A stretch of DNA of 64,000 bases from an uncultured Flammeovirgaceae bacterium (GTDB taxonomy: Bacteria > Bacteroidota > Bacteroidia > Cytophagales > Cyclobacteriaceae), in NCBI GenBank assembly GCA_937884755.1, contig CAKZYJ010000113.1, positions 1 to 64,000 of the forward strand, written 5' to 3'. Under the pieces are notes generated by a model. That model was not told where the DNA came from, did no database searches, and saw nothing but the letters and a program-made list of their open reading frames with translations. Every line of letters starts with the position of its first letter. Within the stretch, counting starts at the first letter, position 1. Shown one piece after another: positions 28,713-38,737 of this stretch. The position numbers were made by a program, and so were the translations under genes.

Positions 28713-29574
28713 AAATCTCTTCCGAAATAATCTCTCCGTCAAACTCATAGGTGATCTGAAGGACTAAGTTAAAACTTTTTGTTTCTATTTCCGGATTCAC
28801 TACGTTAAGTGTAGCCAAAGCTTCTTCTTCCTCGTAGATTACCGAGCCTTCGCATTCTTCACTAGAGCAAGCGTACAAGTCGCCTTGGTCGGTGTACAGC
28901 TGAGCAGCAACCTCTAAAACTATTCCGTCAGGTACAATTATGTGCAACTCAGGGGCAGGCATCTGGCAACCAGCCAGCCTCGGACAAGGGCGAGGGCGGG
29001 GAACCCGAGGGATACGCGGAAAGCGGTACATTACCTGACCGATGTCAGTGTAGTCGTCCAGATTGACCGGAGAGTCTTCGTCGAAGTATTCTTCGGAAAT
29101 AACCTCACCACCAACTTCGTAAGTAATCTCAACACCTAAAGCTAGTTGATCAGCTTCTGCCTGATCGTCAAGAACTGCTAGTGAAGCCAGCGCGCCCGAT
29201 TTCTGATAGGTGACTTTTCCGCCGTATTCTTCGCCGGATGCGGCATACAGTTCACCATCCGTAGTGTAAAGCTTAACTGCTACTTTATGAATTTTGCCTT
29301 CTACTACCGAAAAGAAAAACTCCGGTCGGGGAAGTTGGCAGCCAGCCAAAACCGGGCAGGGGCGAGGGCGAGGAAAGCGAGGGCGGCGAAAACTGACATG
29401 ATCATTAATCTGCCCTGATTCGAAGAGGGATATGGTTTTATTTTTATCTGAGAATGGGTTTTTTGGAGAAACTGCCTGATTTTGGTAATGGGTTTTAGAA
29501 AGGTTTTCTTCCTGGCATGCACTAGTAACTAGAATGAGCAGGCAAAATGAGAAAATTGAATAGATGAGTCTCAT
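28681..29574 (-). CDS. Lipoprotein with two internal repeats (RPRPCPxLAGCQxPxPE...)
   Basis: Lipobox LILVTSAC; duplicated units FPRPRPCPVLAGCQLPRPEF... and VPRPRPCPRLAGCQMPAPEL... each followed by LYT..G.LYA..EE..G.V.Y and ITYE..GE.ISEE..DE..P.N.D. Confidence 0.8.
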   Translation of the reverse strand: MRLIYSIFSFCLLILVTSACQEENLSKTHYQNQAVSPKNPFSDKNKTISLFESGQINDHVSFRRPRFPRPRPCPVLAGCQLPRPEFFFSVVEGKIHKVAVKLYTTDGELYAASGEEYGGKVTYQKSGALASLAVLDDQAEADQLALGVEITYEVGGEVISEEYFDEDSPVNLDDYTDIGQVMYRFPRIPRVPRPRPCPRLAGCQMPAPELHIIVPDGIVLEVAAQLYTDQGDLYACSSEECEGSVIYEEEEALATLNVVNPEIETKSFNLVLQITYEFDGEIISEEIYDENIPINMD

Positions 29575-29750
29575 AATACTGGGGGTAGTTTGGTTTTTTT
29601 CAAGAAATAATGTACTGCTTTATACCTTTAGTTCAAAGCAGGTAAACAATTGTCACCAGAAATTGAAAAAAAATTTTTGGGAGGCATTGATAACCGAGGT
29701 GCATGGTTACCTTTACCGCTAGGCACAATTCTCAACCGCTGAAAATAGTT

Positions 29751-30734
29751 ATGCAAGCCTCAGTTAGTGACTACCGGGAGCAGATAAACCGGGAGCTAAA
29801 TAATTACTCTTTTGGTCAGCAGCCTAACGAATTGTACGAACCCATTCGCTACATTCTGTCGCTAGGCGGTAAGCGGTTGCGTCCGCTGCTGGTACTATTA
29901 GCTTATCGGCTTTTTCGCGATAATGAACTGGATAAATCCGTACTTACTCCAGCGTTAGCCGTAGAGGTGTTTCATAACTTTACGCTTATGCACGACGATA
30001 TTATGGATCGGGCACCGCTTCGCCGAGGTAAGCCTACCGTGCATATTGAATGGAACCCCAACATTGCTATTCTCTCCGGTGATGTAATGCTGGTGCGGGC
30101 TTACGAGATGCTACTGGAAGTGCCACCCAATCAGCTAGCCGCGGTGATTAAAGCGTTCAATCAGTGTGCTGCTGAAGTATGTGAAGGGCAACAGTGGGAC
30201 ATGAACTTCGAGTCGGAGGCAAAAGTAAGTGAAGATGAGTACCTGGCTATGATCCGGCAGAAGACGGCAGTGTTGCTGGGGTTTAGTTTGAAACTAGGCG
30301 GTATGTTGGCTGATGCTGACGAAACGAGTCAGGAGCAACTCTATGAATTTGGCGAAAAGGTGGGAGTAGGATTTCAGCTAATGGACGATTGGTTGGATGT
30401 GTATGCCGACCAGGGGAAATTTGGCAAGCAGGTAGGAGGGGACATTATTGCTAATAAAAAAACATTTTTACTGATTAAAGCCCTGGAACAGGCTAAAGGG
30501 GCCGAAGCGGATACTTTACAATATTGGCTGGCGCAAACCGACTTTACTAATGAAGAAAAAGTGCAGGCCGTGAAGGAAGTGTACGAGAAGTTGCAAATAT
30601 CGGGGCAGACTCAAGAAAAGATGAACACCTATTTTGAGCAAGGTTTTCAGGCCCTGGAACAACTATCTGTGGACGACGAACGCAAAGCTGCCTTGCGAAA
30701 TTTCACCCAGCAGCTCATGCGAAGAGAGAAATAA
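29751..30734 (+). CDS. Polyprenyl synthetase family protein
   Basis: GGKRLRPLL, LMHDDIMDRAPLRRGKPTVH, FQLMDDWLD aspartate-rich motifs. Confidence 0.92.
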   Translation: MQASVSDYREQINRELNNYSFGQQPNELYEPIRYILSLGGKRLRPLLVLLAYRLFRDNELDKSVLTPALAVEVFHNFTLMHDDIMDRAPLRRGKPTVHIEWNPNIAILSGDVMLVRAYEMLLEVPPNQLAAVIKAFNQCAAEVCEGQQWDMNFESEAKVSEDEYLAMIRQKTAVLLGFSLKLGGMLADADETSQEQLYEFGEKVGVGFQLMDDWLDVYADQGKFGKQVGGDIIANKKTFLLIKALEQAKGAEADTLQYWLAQTDFTNEEKVQAVKEVYEKLQISGQTQEKMNTYFEQGFQALEQLSVDDERKAALRNFTQQLMRREK

Positions 30735-30855
30735 TGTAATATTAGTGGGAAGTTGATAATTGAAAATGGATAGTGACGGAAGAGGGGTAGAGGGTTGATA
30801 ACCTGTGGACTAATCACCAATATCTAAAACAATCAGGCTTTCGTATACAAACTTC

Positions 30856-31482
30856 ATGAATCTTTCTGTTACAGTTATACTCATTATTATTACGGTGGCG
30901 ATAAGCCTGTACGCCTGGAACCGGCCTGAACTGCTGCAACGCTGGATGTTTAATCCTTACGCCGTACGCAACCGGCGAGAATACTACCGCTTCATTACTT
31001 CTGGCTTTATCCACCAGGATTACATCCACCTGTTCTTCAATATGTTTACCCTCTACTTCTTTGGCGGTATGATTGAGCAAGTGTATGGCTATATTTTTGG
31101 CGATCTAGGGTGGGTACTGTACGTGGCCATGTATCTGGTTGCAATTGTAGTGGCCGATATTAGCACTTATAGGAAACATAAAGATCATCCGAACTATAAC
31201 TCACTGGGAGCTTCGGGAGGAGTAGCAGCTGTATTATTTAGCTCTATTCTATACGACCCTACCAACAATCTCTACATTTTCGCCCTGATACCCATTCCGG
31301 GATTCATTCTGGGAGCTTTATTTCTTATTTATTCCTTTCAGCGTTCCAAGCAAACCCGCGACCGTATTAACCACGACGCCCACTTGTGGGGAGCTTTATT
31401 TGGCGTAGCCTTCACTATCCTGCTTGATCCAAAAGTCGTAATCCGCTTTGTAGAGGATATTAGTAATTTTCGGTTGTTTTAA
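30856..31482 (+). CDS. Rhomboid family intramembrane serine protease
   Basis: FIHQDYIHLFFNMFTLYFFG, catalytic GASGG and HDAHLWGALFG motifs. Confidence 0.88.
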   Translation: MNLSVTVILIIITVAISLYAWNRPELLQRWMFNPYAVRNRREYYRFITSGFIHQDYIHLFFNMFTLYFFGGMIEQVYGYIFGDLGWVLYVAMYLVAIVVADISTYRKHKDHPNYNSLGASGGVAAVLFSSILYDPTNNLYIFALIPIPGFILGALFLIYSFQRSKQTRDRINHDAHLWGALFGVAFTILLDPKVVIRFVEDISNFRLF

Positions 31483-31667
31483 AGAATAATTCCTTAGCCG
31501 TAAAGCTTGGTGAGGTATACATTAAAGAAAGAGCGAAAAAATTAGTGGCCAAGGTCCTAAATTACCGGATTAGCGCTCAACTTTATTTATCAAAGATTCG
31601 TATATCCAAGTCATTGAGAAATCAGTGAAAATTTAGTAATATTTAAGGGAAATTAATCCACACGAAC

Positions 31668-31955
31668 ATGACACAACCCAACAACTTCGAAAGTAAAGCC
31701 CGGGAAGCACTAGGCGACATCTACGAGAAAATTAAAGAACTGGAAGATCAGGCCAAAAAACTGCGAGTCGATCTGGAAGAAAAACTAGATGGAGAGGTAT
31801 CCGATCTGAAGAGTAAAGACTCTAAGTTTTACAAAACACTGGAGGATGCTAAGCACTCTAGTACTGCTGCTTTTTACGATATTCGGCAAGGGGTAGAAAA
31901 AGCCACTGAAGCTATGCGCGAAGCCATTAAAAAAGCGTCTTATCATTTTAAATAG
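31668..31955 (+). CDS. Small coiled-coil hypothetical protein
   Basis: 95-aa charged helical ORF; TAG stop overlaps GTG start of next CDS by 1 nt. Confidence 0.65.
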   Translation: MTQPNNFESKAREALGDIYEKIKELEDQAKKLRVDLEEKLDGEVSDLKSKDSKFYKTLEDAKHSSTAAFYDIRQGVEKATEAMREAIKKASYHFK

Positions 31956-34900
31956 TGGAAACATCCACACTGACAACGTCCGTACCTACCACATCTACCA
32001 CTGATATTCATCAGGCAGCAGCGAAACTGGGGAGAGTTCGACTGCGAACTCCCCTAAAGCGCTGGCTGGCCGAAGAAACCGACTTTGTACAACGTGCTAA
32101 AGCGGCAACGGAGCAATTTTATCAGGATTTTACTGAGGCCGTTTCTCCGGCTAACAAGGCCGCCGTATGTAACCCCTACTCCCAAAAGCTGTTACAGATG
32201 TTGGGAGAGCGCTACGCCCAACCCGAAGGTCCAGCATTTGATACTCTGTTTCCGGATTACAAAGATTCCTTCACGGAATTTTTTCAGGATATTACCTTGG
32301 GGGAACGTCGGCCACAATCTGATGAACGGTTTGCAGTGCAGCGTTCTGATCCGTGGAAAATCAAACTGATTAAATACAGTAAGAAGCAAACCCGGAGTAT
32401 TTATCACTGGCCTACTCGATTGGGAAATAAAGTTCGTCGTTGGCGAAAGAAGGAAGAAAATCCACTTAGGGAGTGGGAGTATACGGTGCCTCTGCAGGGG
32501 CTAGTACGCTACTACTATCAGGAGAACATCATTCAGGCGCTGCTACCGCTGATGGAAGAGACCTATCGTTTGGTAGCTAATAATGCCAAATCTGTCTGGG
32601 AAATTCAAACTCAATTGTATCAGGCAATTCATCAGCAGCTTCATAGTGAAAGTGAAGAAGCCCAACCGTTGAAAGAGTGGACTACTTACGAGGCTAAGTT
32701 TGCCGAGGTAGAGCAGCTTTTGCAAGAACATCGGGAGGGGCTGGCCCGCGCTATATCTGATATTTTCGCTCAGCAAAAAAAGTTGTTTGAGCAGGATTAC
32801 GAACGGGCGGGAACGCTGGAGCGCCCGGCCTCCCGGTTTGGAACCGCTCGCCTACAGCGACTCTCCGATCACTACCGCACCTCTTTTCAAAGAAAGTCAC
32901 TAGGCTGGAGTGCCACCCTTTTTGCCCTGTACGATGACTGGCGACTAGATCAGGAGCTGAATATGGTGAACGACACGCTCTGGCTGACCTACTTCCAGTG
33001 GAGTGAAGAACAGCGAAGTGGTCTTCACGAGCGTATTTTCTCGCAAACCGACCGGATGTCGGCAATGATTCAGGAATCGCTGGATCGGGTTGATGACTGC
33101 CCGCCGGAGGAGCTAAAACCTCTTTTGCGACAGGAACGAAAGGCGATTGACCAACAACTGATTAACGAAAGTATTCCGGTGATTAGCTCAGCTATTCACG
33201 AGCAGGGGTTTGGGCTTTCTATCACCAAACTAAGAGAGGCAAGTGAAGCTATCGTGGACCAGATTGCTGATCATCGGGGCCTAGTAGCCAACGATAACTA
33301 CGATCAACCCATTAAGCCGTCCGATATTTCCTATGTTTCGCCTCAGCAACTGGCGGAGCACGAAATGTTACCTCAGTTTGTGGCTGCCCTGGCAGCGGTT
33401 CAGCAGCAAACTCGCCCGAAAGTAAATGAGACTCAGAAGTTAGTACAGGAGATCGGTCAAATCTCATACTTCAGCCTGGATTCAGCTATTTCAGTGTACG
33501 GCCAGGAGTCGACTACTGCCGAAGAGCCGCAGCAAGTTGCGTTAGAAGGACTAAAACGGGCACTTACCAATGCCGAGCGTTTGCACCAGCAGCTACAAGC
33601 TCTGCTAAAGCAACAGGAGGATGATTTGAAGGAGGCAATCCGGACGTTTGCTCGGCAACTGACTGAACTTACCGACAACCACTATGCATTAGAGCTGAAA
33701 TTCCGATTGGCCCGGGCCAAGGCTACCGAAGAGACGAAGGCTTTTCGGCGCAAAACTTTCCGTTATATTCGCCTAGCATTGCCCCGCTTAGTGCGATATA
33801 CTACGCAGACGTATCGCGAAGCTACGCACCAGATTGGGTTTTATCAGAAGCAGATTGGCCTGGAGGCTGGGGCAGAAGTAACTACCGAGATTTCAGACTT
33901 CTTAGCCGAAACTGATGCGGCTATTAATCGTCTTCCTTACGTATATCAGCGGTTGTTTAGTGTAGCCCCGCTAAAAGAGTCAATATTTTATCAGGAACGC
34001 CCTGAGGCCATGGCCCAATTGCAAAAAGCTTTTGAAAACTGGAAACACGGACGTTACGCTAGCACTGTTCTAGTTGGGCAGAAAGGTTGTGGCCTTACCA
34101 CCCTGATTCGGTTCTTCCTGGAAGGAATACCCCGCGCTGAACGAAAGGATTACACGGTGATACTGGCTAATGCTGATCAGCAGATTTACACGGAAGCTCA
34201 ATTTCTAAAGTACTTCGAAGAACAGCTTTCGTCCGAAACGCCCTTCCATAATTTAGAGAATATCGTTACGTATCTGAGTGAGTCTGAGGCGAAGCATATC
34301 TTTGTGTTGGAACATTTAGAGCATTTCTATCTGAGAAAAGTAGGCGGGTTTATGTGCCTTCGGTGGCTAATGGAAATGATCTCCCGCACCCATCAGCAGG
34401 TGTTCTGGTTAACTTCTTGTACCCAGTTTTCCTGGAAATACCTGGATAAAACCATGCAGATTTCCGATCATTTTGAGTACACGGTGGAGCTACCTTCGGC
34501 TTCGGCTGAAACGGTACAGGAAATTATTCTAAAGCGTCACCGCGTGAGCGGTTACGATGTGCGCTACGCTTCCGATCCGGCCACCAGCAACGATAAAAAA
34601 TTCACTAAACTGAGCGAAGAAGAGAAGCAAGCCTACCTTAAGAAAGAGTACTTCGAAGATTTAAGTCGAATTACGCGGGGTAATTTCGCTATTGCGCTGC
34701 TATACTGGCTCCGTTCGGCTCAGGAGGTATCCGAAAGTGAGATCACTATCGGCAGTCTGAAGTCATTAGATTATTCATTTCTAAAGTCACTATCGGTACC
34801 GCAAATAGCAATCTTACACGCGTTACTGTTGCATGATGGACTCACTGCTGAACAGTTTCAGGAGTTAGCCGGGCGAAAAAAGGCAGAAGGAGAGGATTTA

Positions 34901-35035
34901 CCAGCAAGCAACCTCCAACTTATTCAAATGCTGGATGATGGACTTCTGGTTAAACAGGAAAATGCTTATCGTATTCATCCGCTACTGTACCAGCAGGTAG
35001 TAGCCATACTACAAACCCGTAACTTCGTACACTAA
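31955..35035 (+). CDS. Large NTPase-like protein with degenerate P-loop and C-terminal winged-helix-like region
   Basis: VLVGQKGCGLTTLIRFF (Walker A lysine replaced by Leu), HIFVLEHLEHFYL Walker-B-like; 1026-aa ORF with GTG start. Confidence 0.7.
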   Translation: METSTLTTSVPTTSTTDIHQAAAKLGRVRLRTPLKRWLAEETDFVQRAKAATEQFYQDFTEAVSPANKAAVCNPYSQKLLQMLGERYAQPEGPAFDTLFPDYKDSFTEFFQDITLGERRPQSDERFAVQRSDPWKIKLIKYSKKQTRSIYHWPTRLGNKVRRWRKKEENPLREWEYTVPLQGLVRYYYQENIIQALLPLMEETYRLVANNAKSVWEIQTQLYQAIHQQLHSESEEAQPLKEWTTYEAKFAEVEQLLQEHREGLARAISDIFAQQKKLFEQDYERAGTLERPASRFGTARLQRLSDHYRTSFQRKSLGWSATLFALYDDWRLDQELNMVNDTLWLTYFQWSEEQRSGLHERIFSQTDRMSAMIQESLDRVDDCPPEELKPLLRQERKAIDQQLINESIPVISSAIHEQGFGLSITKLREASEAIVDQIADHRGLVANDNYDQPIKPSDISYVSPQQLAEHEMLPQFVAALAAVQQQTRPKVNETQKLVQEIGQISYFSLDSAISVYGQESTTAEEPQQVALEGLKRALTNAERLHQQLQALLKQQEDDLKEAIRTFARQLTELTDNHYALELKFRLARAKATEETKAFRRKTFRYIRLALPRLVRYTTQTYREATHQIGFYQKQIGLEAGAEVTTEISDFLAETDAAINRLPYVYQRLFSVAPLKESIFYQERPEAMAQLQKAFENWKHGRYASTVLVGQKGCGLTTLIRFFLEGIPRAERKDYTVILANADQQIYTEAQFLKYFEEQLSSETPFHNLENIVTYLSESEAKHIFVLEHLEHFYLRKVGGFMCLRWLMEMISRTHQQVFWLTSCTQFSWKYLDKTMQISDHFEYTVELPSASAETVQEIILKRHRVSGYDVRYASDPATSNDKKFTKLSEEEKQAYLKKEYFEDLSRITRGNFAIALLYWLRSAQEVSESEITIGSLKSLDYSFLKSLSVPQIAILHALLLHDGLTAEQFQELAGRKKAEGEDLPASNLQLIQMLDDGLLVKQENAYRIHPLLYQQVVAILQTRNFVH

Positions 35036-36012
35036 TGCGTTTCTTGCTGATCTTCGTTTGTTTGAGTTGGGCGCTAAACGCTACTGGACAATCGGTTTCC
35101 GTACCGGTAGATTCCGCCCAAGATACAATTACCGTGGTGGTGCAACTTCAGGATTCTTTAGTTACCGCTTCGGCCGATACGGTGGTTAGTGCCCAAGATG
35201 AGTCTCTGATTAAAGAAGTAGGTTTAGATAAGCCCCCATTCCGAATTTCGCTGGCAAAAATCATCTGGAGTATCATTGTAGCCATTTTGGGCTACTTTCT
35301 TATCCGGTTTTTAACGCGTTTGTTAGGATTGCTAGCCGAGCGCAGTACCACTGAGCGAAGAATTACAGTAAAAGGTTTTGTGCCGGTAGTTAGGATTGTT
35401 GGTTGGATCATTATTATTTACATCATTATTGCCGGAATTATTCGGCCACCCATAGAAACCGTATTGGCGTTTACCGCGTCTATCGCGGTAGCGGTAGGCT
35501 TTGCCTCCCAGGATATTCTGAAAAATATTTTTGGAGGGATCGTCATTCTACTGGACCAACCCTTCAAGATGGGAGATAAAATAGAGATCGGGTCTTTTTA
35601 TGGTGAGGTGGTAGAGATTGGCTTACGCTCCACCCGGATCGTTACTCCCGACGACTCATTGGTCTCTATTCCCAACGGAGAGCTAATGAACCAGTCGGTG
35701 TCTAACAGTAATGCGGGTGAGCCCAACTGTCAGGTAGTAGCGGAGATTTTTCTACCCATTGATATTGATACCGAACGAGTGCGACATATTGCTACTGAAG
35801 CCGCTCAAACTTCTCGCTATATCTATCTGAATAAACCTATTACGGTGCTGTTCTTTAACGAAGTGAAAGACCGACGCTCCTTTCTCAAGATGCGCTTAAA
35901 GGCCTACGTAATGGATATCCGCTACGAGTTTATTTTTAAGAGCGAACTCACCGAGATTGTGATGCGCGAACTACTGTATGAACAGATTATTACCACCGAA
36001 GATTACGCATGA
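35035..36012 (+). CDS. MscS family mechanosensitive ion channel
   Basis: Signal peptide, TM helices, AFTASIAVAVGFASQDILKNIFGGIVILLDQPFKMGDKIEIG. Confidence 0.92.
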   Translation: MRFLLIFVCLSWALNATGQSVSVPVDSAQDTITVVVQLQDSLVTASADTVVSAQDESLIKEVGLDKPPFRISLAKIIWSIIVAILGYFLIRFLTRLLGLLAERSTTERRITVKGFVPVVRIVGWIIIIYIIIAGIIRPPIETVLAFTASIAVAVGFASQDILKNIFGGIVILLDQPFKMGDKIEIGSFYGEVVEIGLRSTRIVTPDDSLVSIPNGELMNQSVSNSNAGEPNCQVVAEIFLPIDIDTERVRHIATEAAQTSRYIYLNKPITVLFFNEVKDRRSFLKMRLKAYVMDIRYEFIFKSELTEIVMRELLYEQIITTEDYA

Positions 36013-37103
36013 ATTTCAGAGAAAAATATCCTGCTCTTCAAAACTATACTTACCTCAATACGGCAGCCTGTGGTTTGCTCTCTACCAAAACGCAGCGCGT
36101 AATTCAGCAGGCTACACAGCAATACGCTCAACAGGGAAGTGTTGGCCGGGATGCCTGGTTTGATGAACTCAGTGCTATTCGCCAAGCAGGAGCAGAGTTT
36201 ATTGGAGTTTCAGCCTCAGAAGTTGCCCTAATTAATAATTTTACGTCAGGTATTTATCAGATAGCTCAGCTACTTCAGCACCATCGCCGAGTGTTAGTCG
36301 TGGCCGATGACTACCCATCTCTATTGCTACCCTGGCATCTGCTAGGGTTCGAGGTATTTACAGTGGCGGCCTTAGCCGATGGTCGTATTCCGCTGGAAGC
36401 TATTGAAGACAATATCCGGAGGCATAATATTGAAGTATTAGCGGTAAGCCATGTGCAGTATAGTAGCGGCTTTCGGCTGCCGCTAGCAGCACTTAGTGCT
36501 ATTCGTAAAGAGCATGATATTAAATTAGTGGTTGATGCAACCCAATCATTAGGAGTCATTCCTATCAATTTGCGAGAGACACCCGTAGACGTACTCATCG
36601 GTAGCGGCTACAAATGGCTTACCGCCGGGTTGGGCAACGGGCTGTTGTACATTTGCCAGAGTCTGCACGCTGAATTAAGTCCGAAAGTATTAGGCTTCGG
36701 TACAGTGGGTAGCAAAGTATCTTTTCAGGAAGTAAATCGTATGCCATTTACTCCTGATACCTTAGAGGCGGGGCATTGCAATTTTTTCAGCCTGTTTGCA
36801 CTAAAACAAGCCTTGAGTGAAATAAGAGAAATAGGCATTGAAGCTATTTTCGAAAAAGTTATTCAACTACGTCACCAATTGCAGGAGTCACTTCCCGACA
36901 AAATAAAGCTCATTTCCGATTACGAAGATGAAAATAGCTCCAGCATTGTTGTGGTGGACGCTCCCGCAGAAGCCGAAGGTCAGCTTAAAGCGCAAAATAT
37001 CATTACTTCTACCCGCCCTCGCGGATTGCGAATTAGCCCTCACTTTTATAATAGTGAGCAGGATATTCAACAGTTATATTCAGCCTTAGCTGATTTGCGC
37101 TAG
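36009..37103 (+). CDS. Aminotransferase class V-fold PLP-dependent enzyme
   Basis: YLNTAACGLLS, LVVDATQSLGVIPINL, DVLIGSGYKWLTAGLGNG PLP-lysine motif; ATGA overlap with mscS. Confidence 0.9.
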   Translation: MNFREKYPALQNYTYLNTAACGLLSTKTQRVIQQATQQYAQQGSVGRDAWFDELSAIRQAGAEFIGVSASEVALINNFTSGIYQIAQLLQHHRRVLVVADDYPSLLLPWHLLGFEVFTVAALADGRIPLEAIEDNIRRHNIEVLAVSHVQYSSGFRLPLAALSAIRKEHDIKLVVDATQSLGVIPINLRETPVDVLIGSGYKWLTAGLGNGLLYICQSLHAELSPKVLGFGTVGSKVSFQEVNRMPFTPDTLEAGHCNFFSLFALKQALSEIREIGIEAIFEKVIQLRHQLQESLPDKIKLISDYEDENSSSIVVVDAPAEAEGQLKAQNIITSTRPRGLRISPHFYNSEQDIQQLYSALADLR

Positions 37104-37149
37104 TTCAGCCTTTCTCTATCCCTACTACGCTTCCCGATATTGATTTCTC

Positions 37150-37476
37150 ATGAGGAATAAATCATTCCCACTGATTATTCTTATTGCTGTAGCTGCTACT
37201 TCGGGATATTTGTTGTTTCAAACAGTGCTCAAGCAAAGTGAGAGCCCCATTAGGTTTAAGCTATTCGTGTCTCTTATTGGGGTAAGTATTACAATTTGGC
37301 TGACCTGCATTTTGTTACATTGGCAAACGGTGGCCGAATTGCGTAAAGAGGAAAATGTACTTTTTCAGGATATGAAAATGAAGGGGTATCTGGAGCCGAT
37401 TGATCAGCTTCAGGACATTATAGCAAAAAAGAACATTCTGGAAGAAGATATGATTGAGATTCGGTTGCTCACCTAG
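37150..37476 (+). CDS. Hypothetical membrane protein
   Basis: 108-aa ORF with two hydrophobic segments. Confidence 0.55.
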   Translation: MRNKSFPLIILIAVAATSGYLLFQTVLKQSESPIRFKLFVSLIGVSITIWLTCILLHWQTVAELRKEENVLFQDMKMKGYLEPIDQLQDIIAKKNILEEDMIEIRLLT

Positions 37477-37571
37477 GTTTAGTAACTTTGAACACCTAAT
37501 AAACTTGCAAAATCTCTGAACCAAAAGCCTATACAGTTACTTTTGATAGTAAATTTAGATTACACGAATTT

Positions 37572-37784
37572 ATGAGCGATTCAACCCAGAGAAAAGAAGA
37601 GAAAGAGCAGAATAGCCTGAAGGATTATTTTGCGTTTGGTGAGGTGCTTGGCTATTTCTTCCGCAAAAAAGACCCAAACCGAAAGACGAATTTTAATCTG
37701 AAGATGATGCACGGGATTAATAAAATATCTATTATTATGTTTCTGCTGGGTCTTATCTTTTTAGTGATTAAAAATGTCTTGTAA
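37572..37784 (+). CDS. DUF6728-type small membrane protein
   Basis: DYFAFGEVLGYFFRKKDPNRKTNFNLKMMHGINKISIIMFLLGLIFLVIK. Confidence 0.75.
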   Translation: MSDSTQRKEEKEQNSLKDYFAFGEVLGYFFRKKDPNRKTNFNLKMMHGINKISIIMFLLGLIFLVIKNVL

Positions 37785-38141
37785 GTGGACATAGAAGCCT
37801 ACCGTCAGTATTGTCTTACCAAACCAGGCGTCACCGAATCATTTCCGTTCGATGAAGAGGTACTGGTGTTTAAAGTAATGAACAAGATGTTTGCTCTCAC
37901 TGACGTTACGCTGTTTACTAGCATCAATCTGAAATGTGACCCCGAGCGGGCGGTTGAGCTGCGCGAACAGTATCCGGCGGTGGAACCGGGCTACCATATG
38001 AATAAAAAGCACTGGAATACAATCTTGATGGATGGAACCATCGGCGATAAACTAATTATGGAGTGGATCGACCATTCCTACGATTTGATTGTAGCCAGTT
38101 TACCCAAAAAATTGCGGGAAGAGTTAGCCACACTGCAATGA
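37785..38141 (+). CDS. MmcQ/YjbR family DNA-binding protein
   Basis: YCLTKPGVTESFPFDEEVLVFKVMNKMFAL...HWNTI; GTG start directly after previous stop. Confidence 0.88.
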   Translation: MDIEAYRQYCLTKPGVTESFPFDEEVLVFKVMNKMFALTDVTLFTSINLKCDPERAVELREQYPAVEPGYHMNKKHWNTILMDGTIGDKLIMEWIDHSYDLIVASLPKKLREELATLQ

Positions 38142-38737
38142 ACAGCCGTGGTAATAAAACCTGGCTGGCCCTGGGGGACTCCTACACCATTGGCGAAGCG
38201 GTACCCTTGCATCAGCGCTGGCCCCATCAGCTTACACGTAGACTTGGTATTGCTAACCCTCAGTACTTAGCCACCACTGGCTGGACTACCCGCGATCTGC
38301 TAGATGCTATTTCCAAAACTACATTCTCATTCACTTACACTTGGGTTTCGCTGCTGATTGGAGTGAATAATCAGTACCAGGGCCTCGATTTTCCACTGTA
38401 CCCGGCAGAGTTTACTGAATTGTTGAAGTTTGCTATCTCTCAGACGACAGATGCACAGCACGTACTGGTGCTATCCATTCCCGACTATAGTGTAACTCCA
38501 GAAGCTCAGGACAAAAATCCAGCGAAAATTCAGCAAGAAATAGAAAAGTATAATCAAACAAACCAAGAGATTGCAGAAGAGTACGGAGTACATTACTGCA
38601 ATATCACCCCAATCTCTCAGCTAGCCGCCAAAGATGAAGATTTGATTGCCGAAGATGGTCTACATCCCTCCGGAAAAATGTATCAGCTATGGGTAGAAAA
38701 AATCTTACAAGAAGTACCCCTTGATGAGGCTATTTAA
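38138..38737 (+). CDS. SGNH/GDSL hydrolase
   Basis: ALGDSYTIGEAV block I, LIGVNNQYQG block III-like, EDGLHPSGKMY block V. Confidence 0.88.
   Translation: MNSRGNKTWLALGDSYTIGEAVPLHQRWPHQLTRRLGIANPQYLATTGWTTRDLLDAISKTTFSFTYTWVSLLIGVNNQYQGLDFPLYPAEFTELLKFAISQTTDAQHVLVLSIPDYSVTPEAQDKNPAKIQQEIEKYNQTNQEIAEEYGVHYCNITPISQLAAKDEDLIAEDGLHPSGKMYQLWVEKILQEVPLDEAI

Noticed and set aside
25668-28748. Calling the TPR-CHAT gene a CRISPR-associated (Craspase-type) or gasdermin defence component
   Set aside because: It has a signal peptide and TM anchor and no gRAMP/Cas7-11, gasdermin or other defence gene nearby; a periplasmic role is more likely.
29751-30734. Start of the polyprenyl synthetase at ORF position 29703
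   Set aside because: The conserved sequence begins at MQASVSDYREQINREL; the upstream 16 residues look non-coding.
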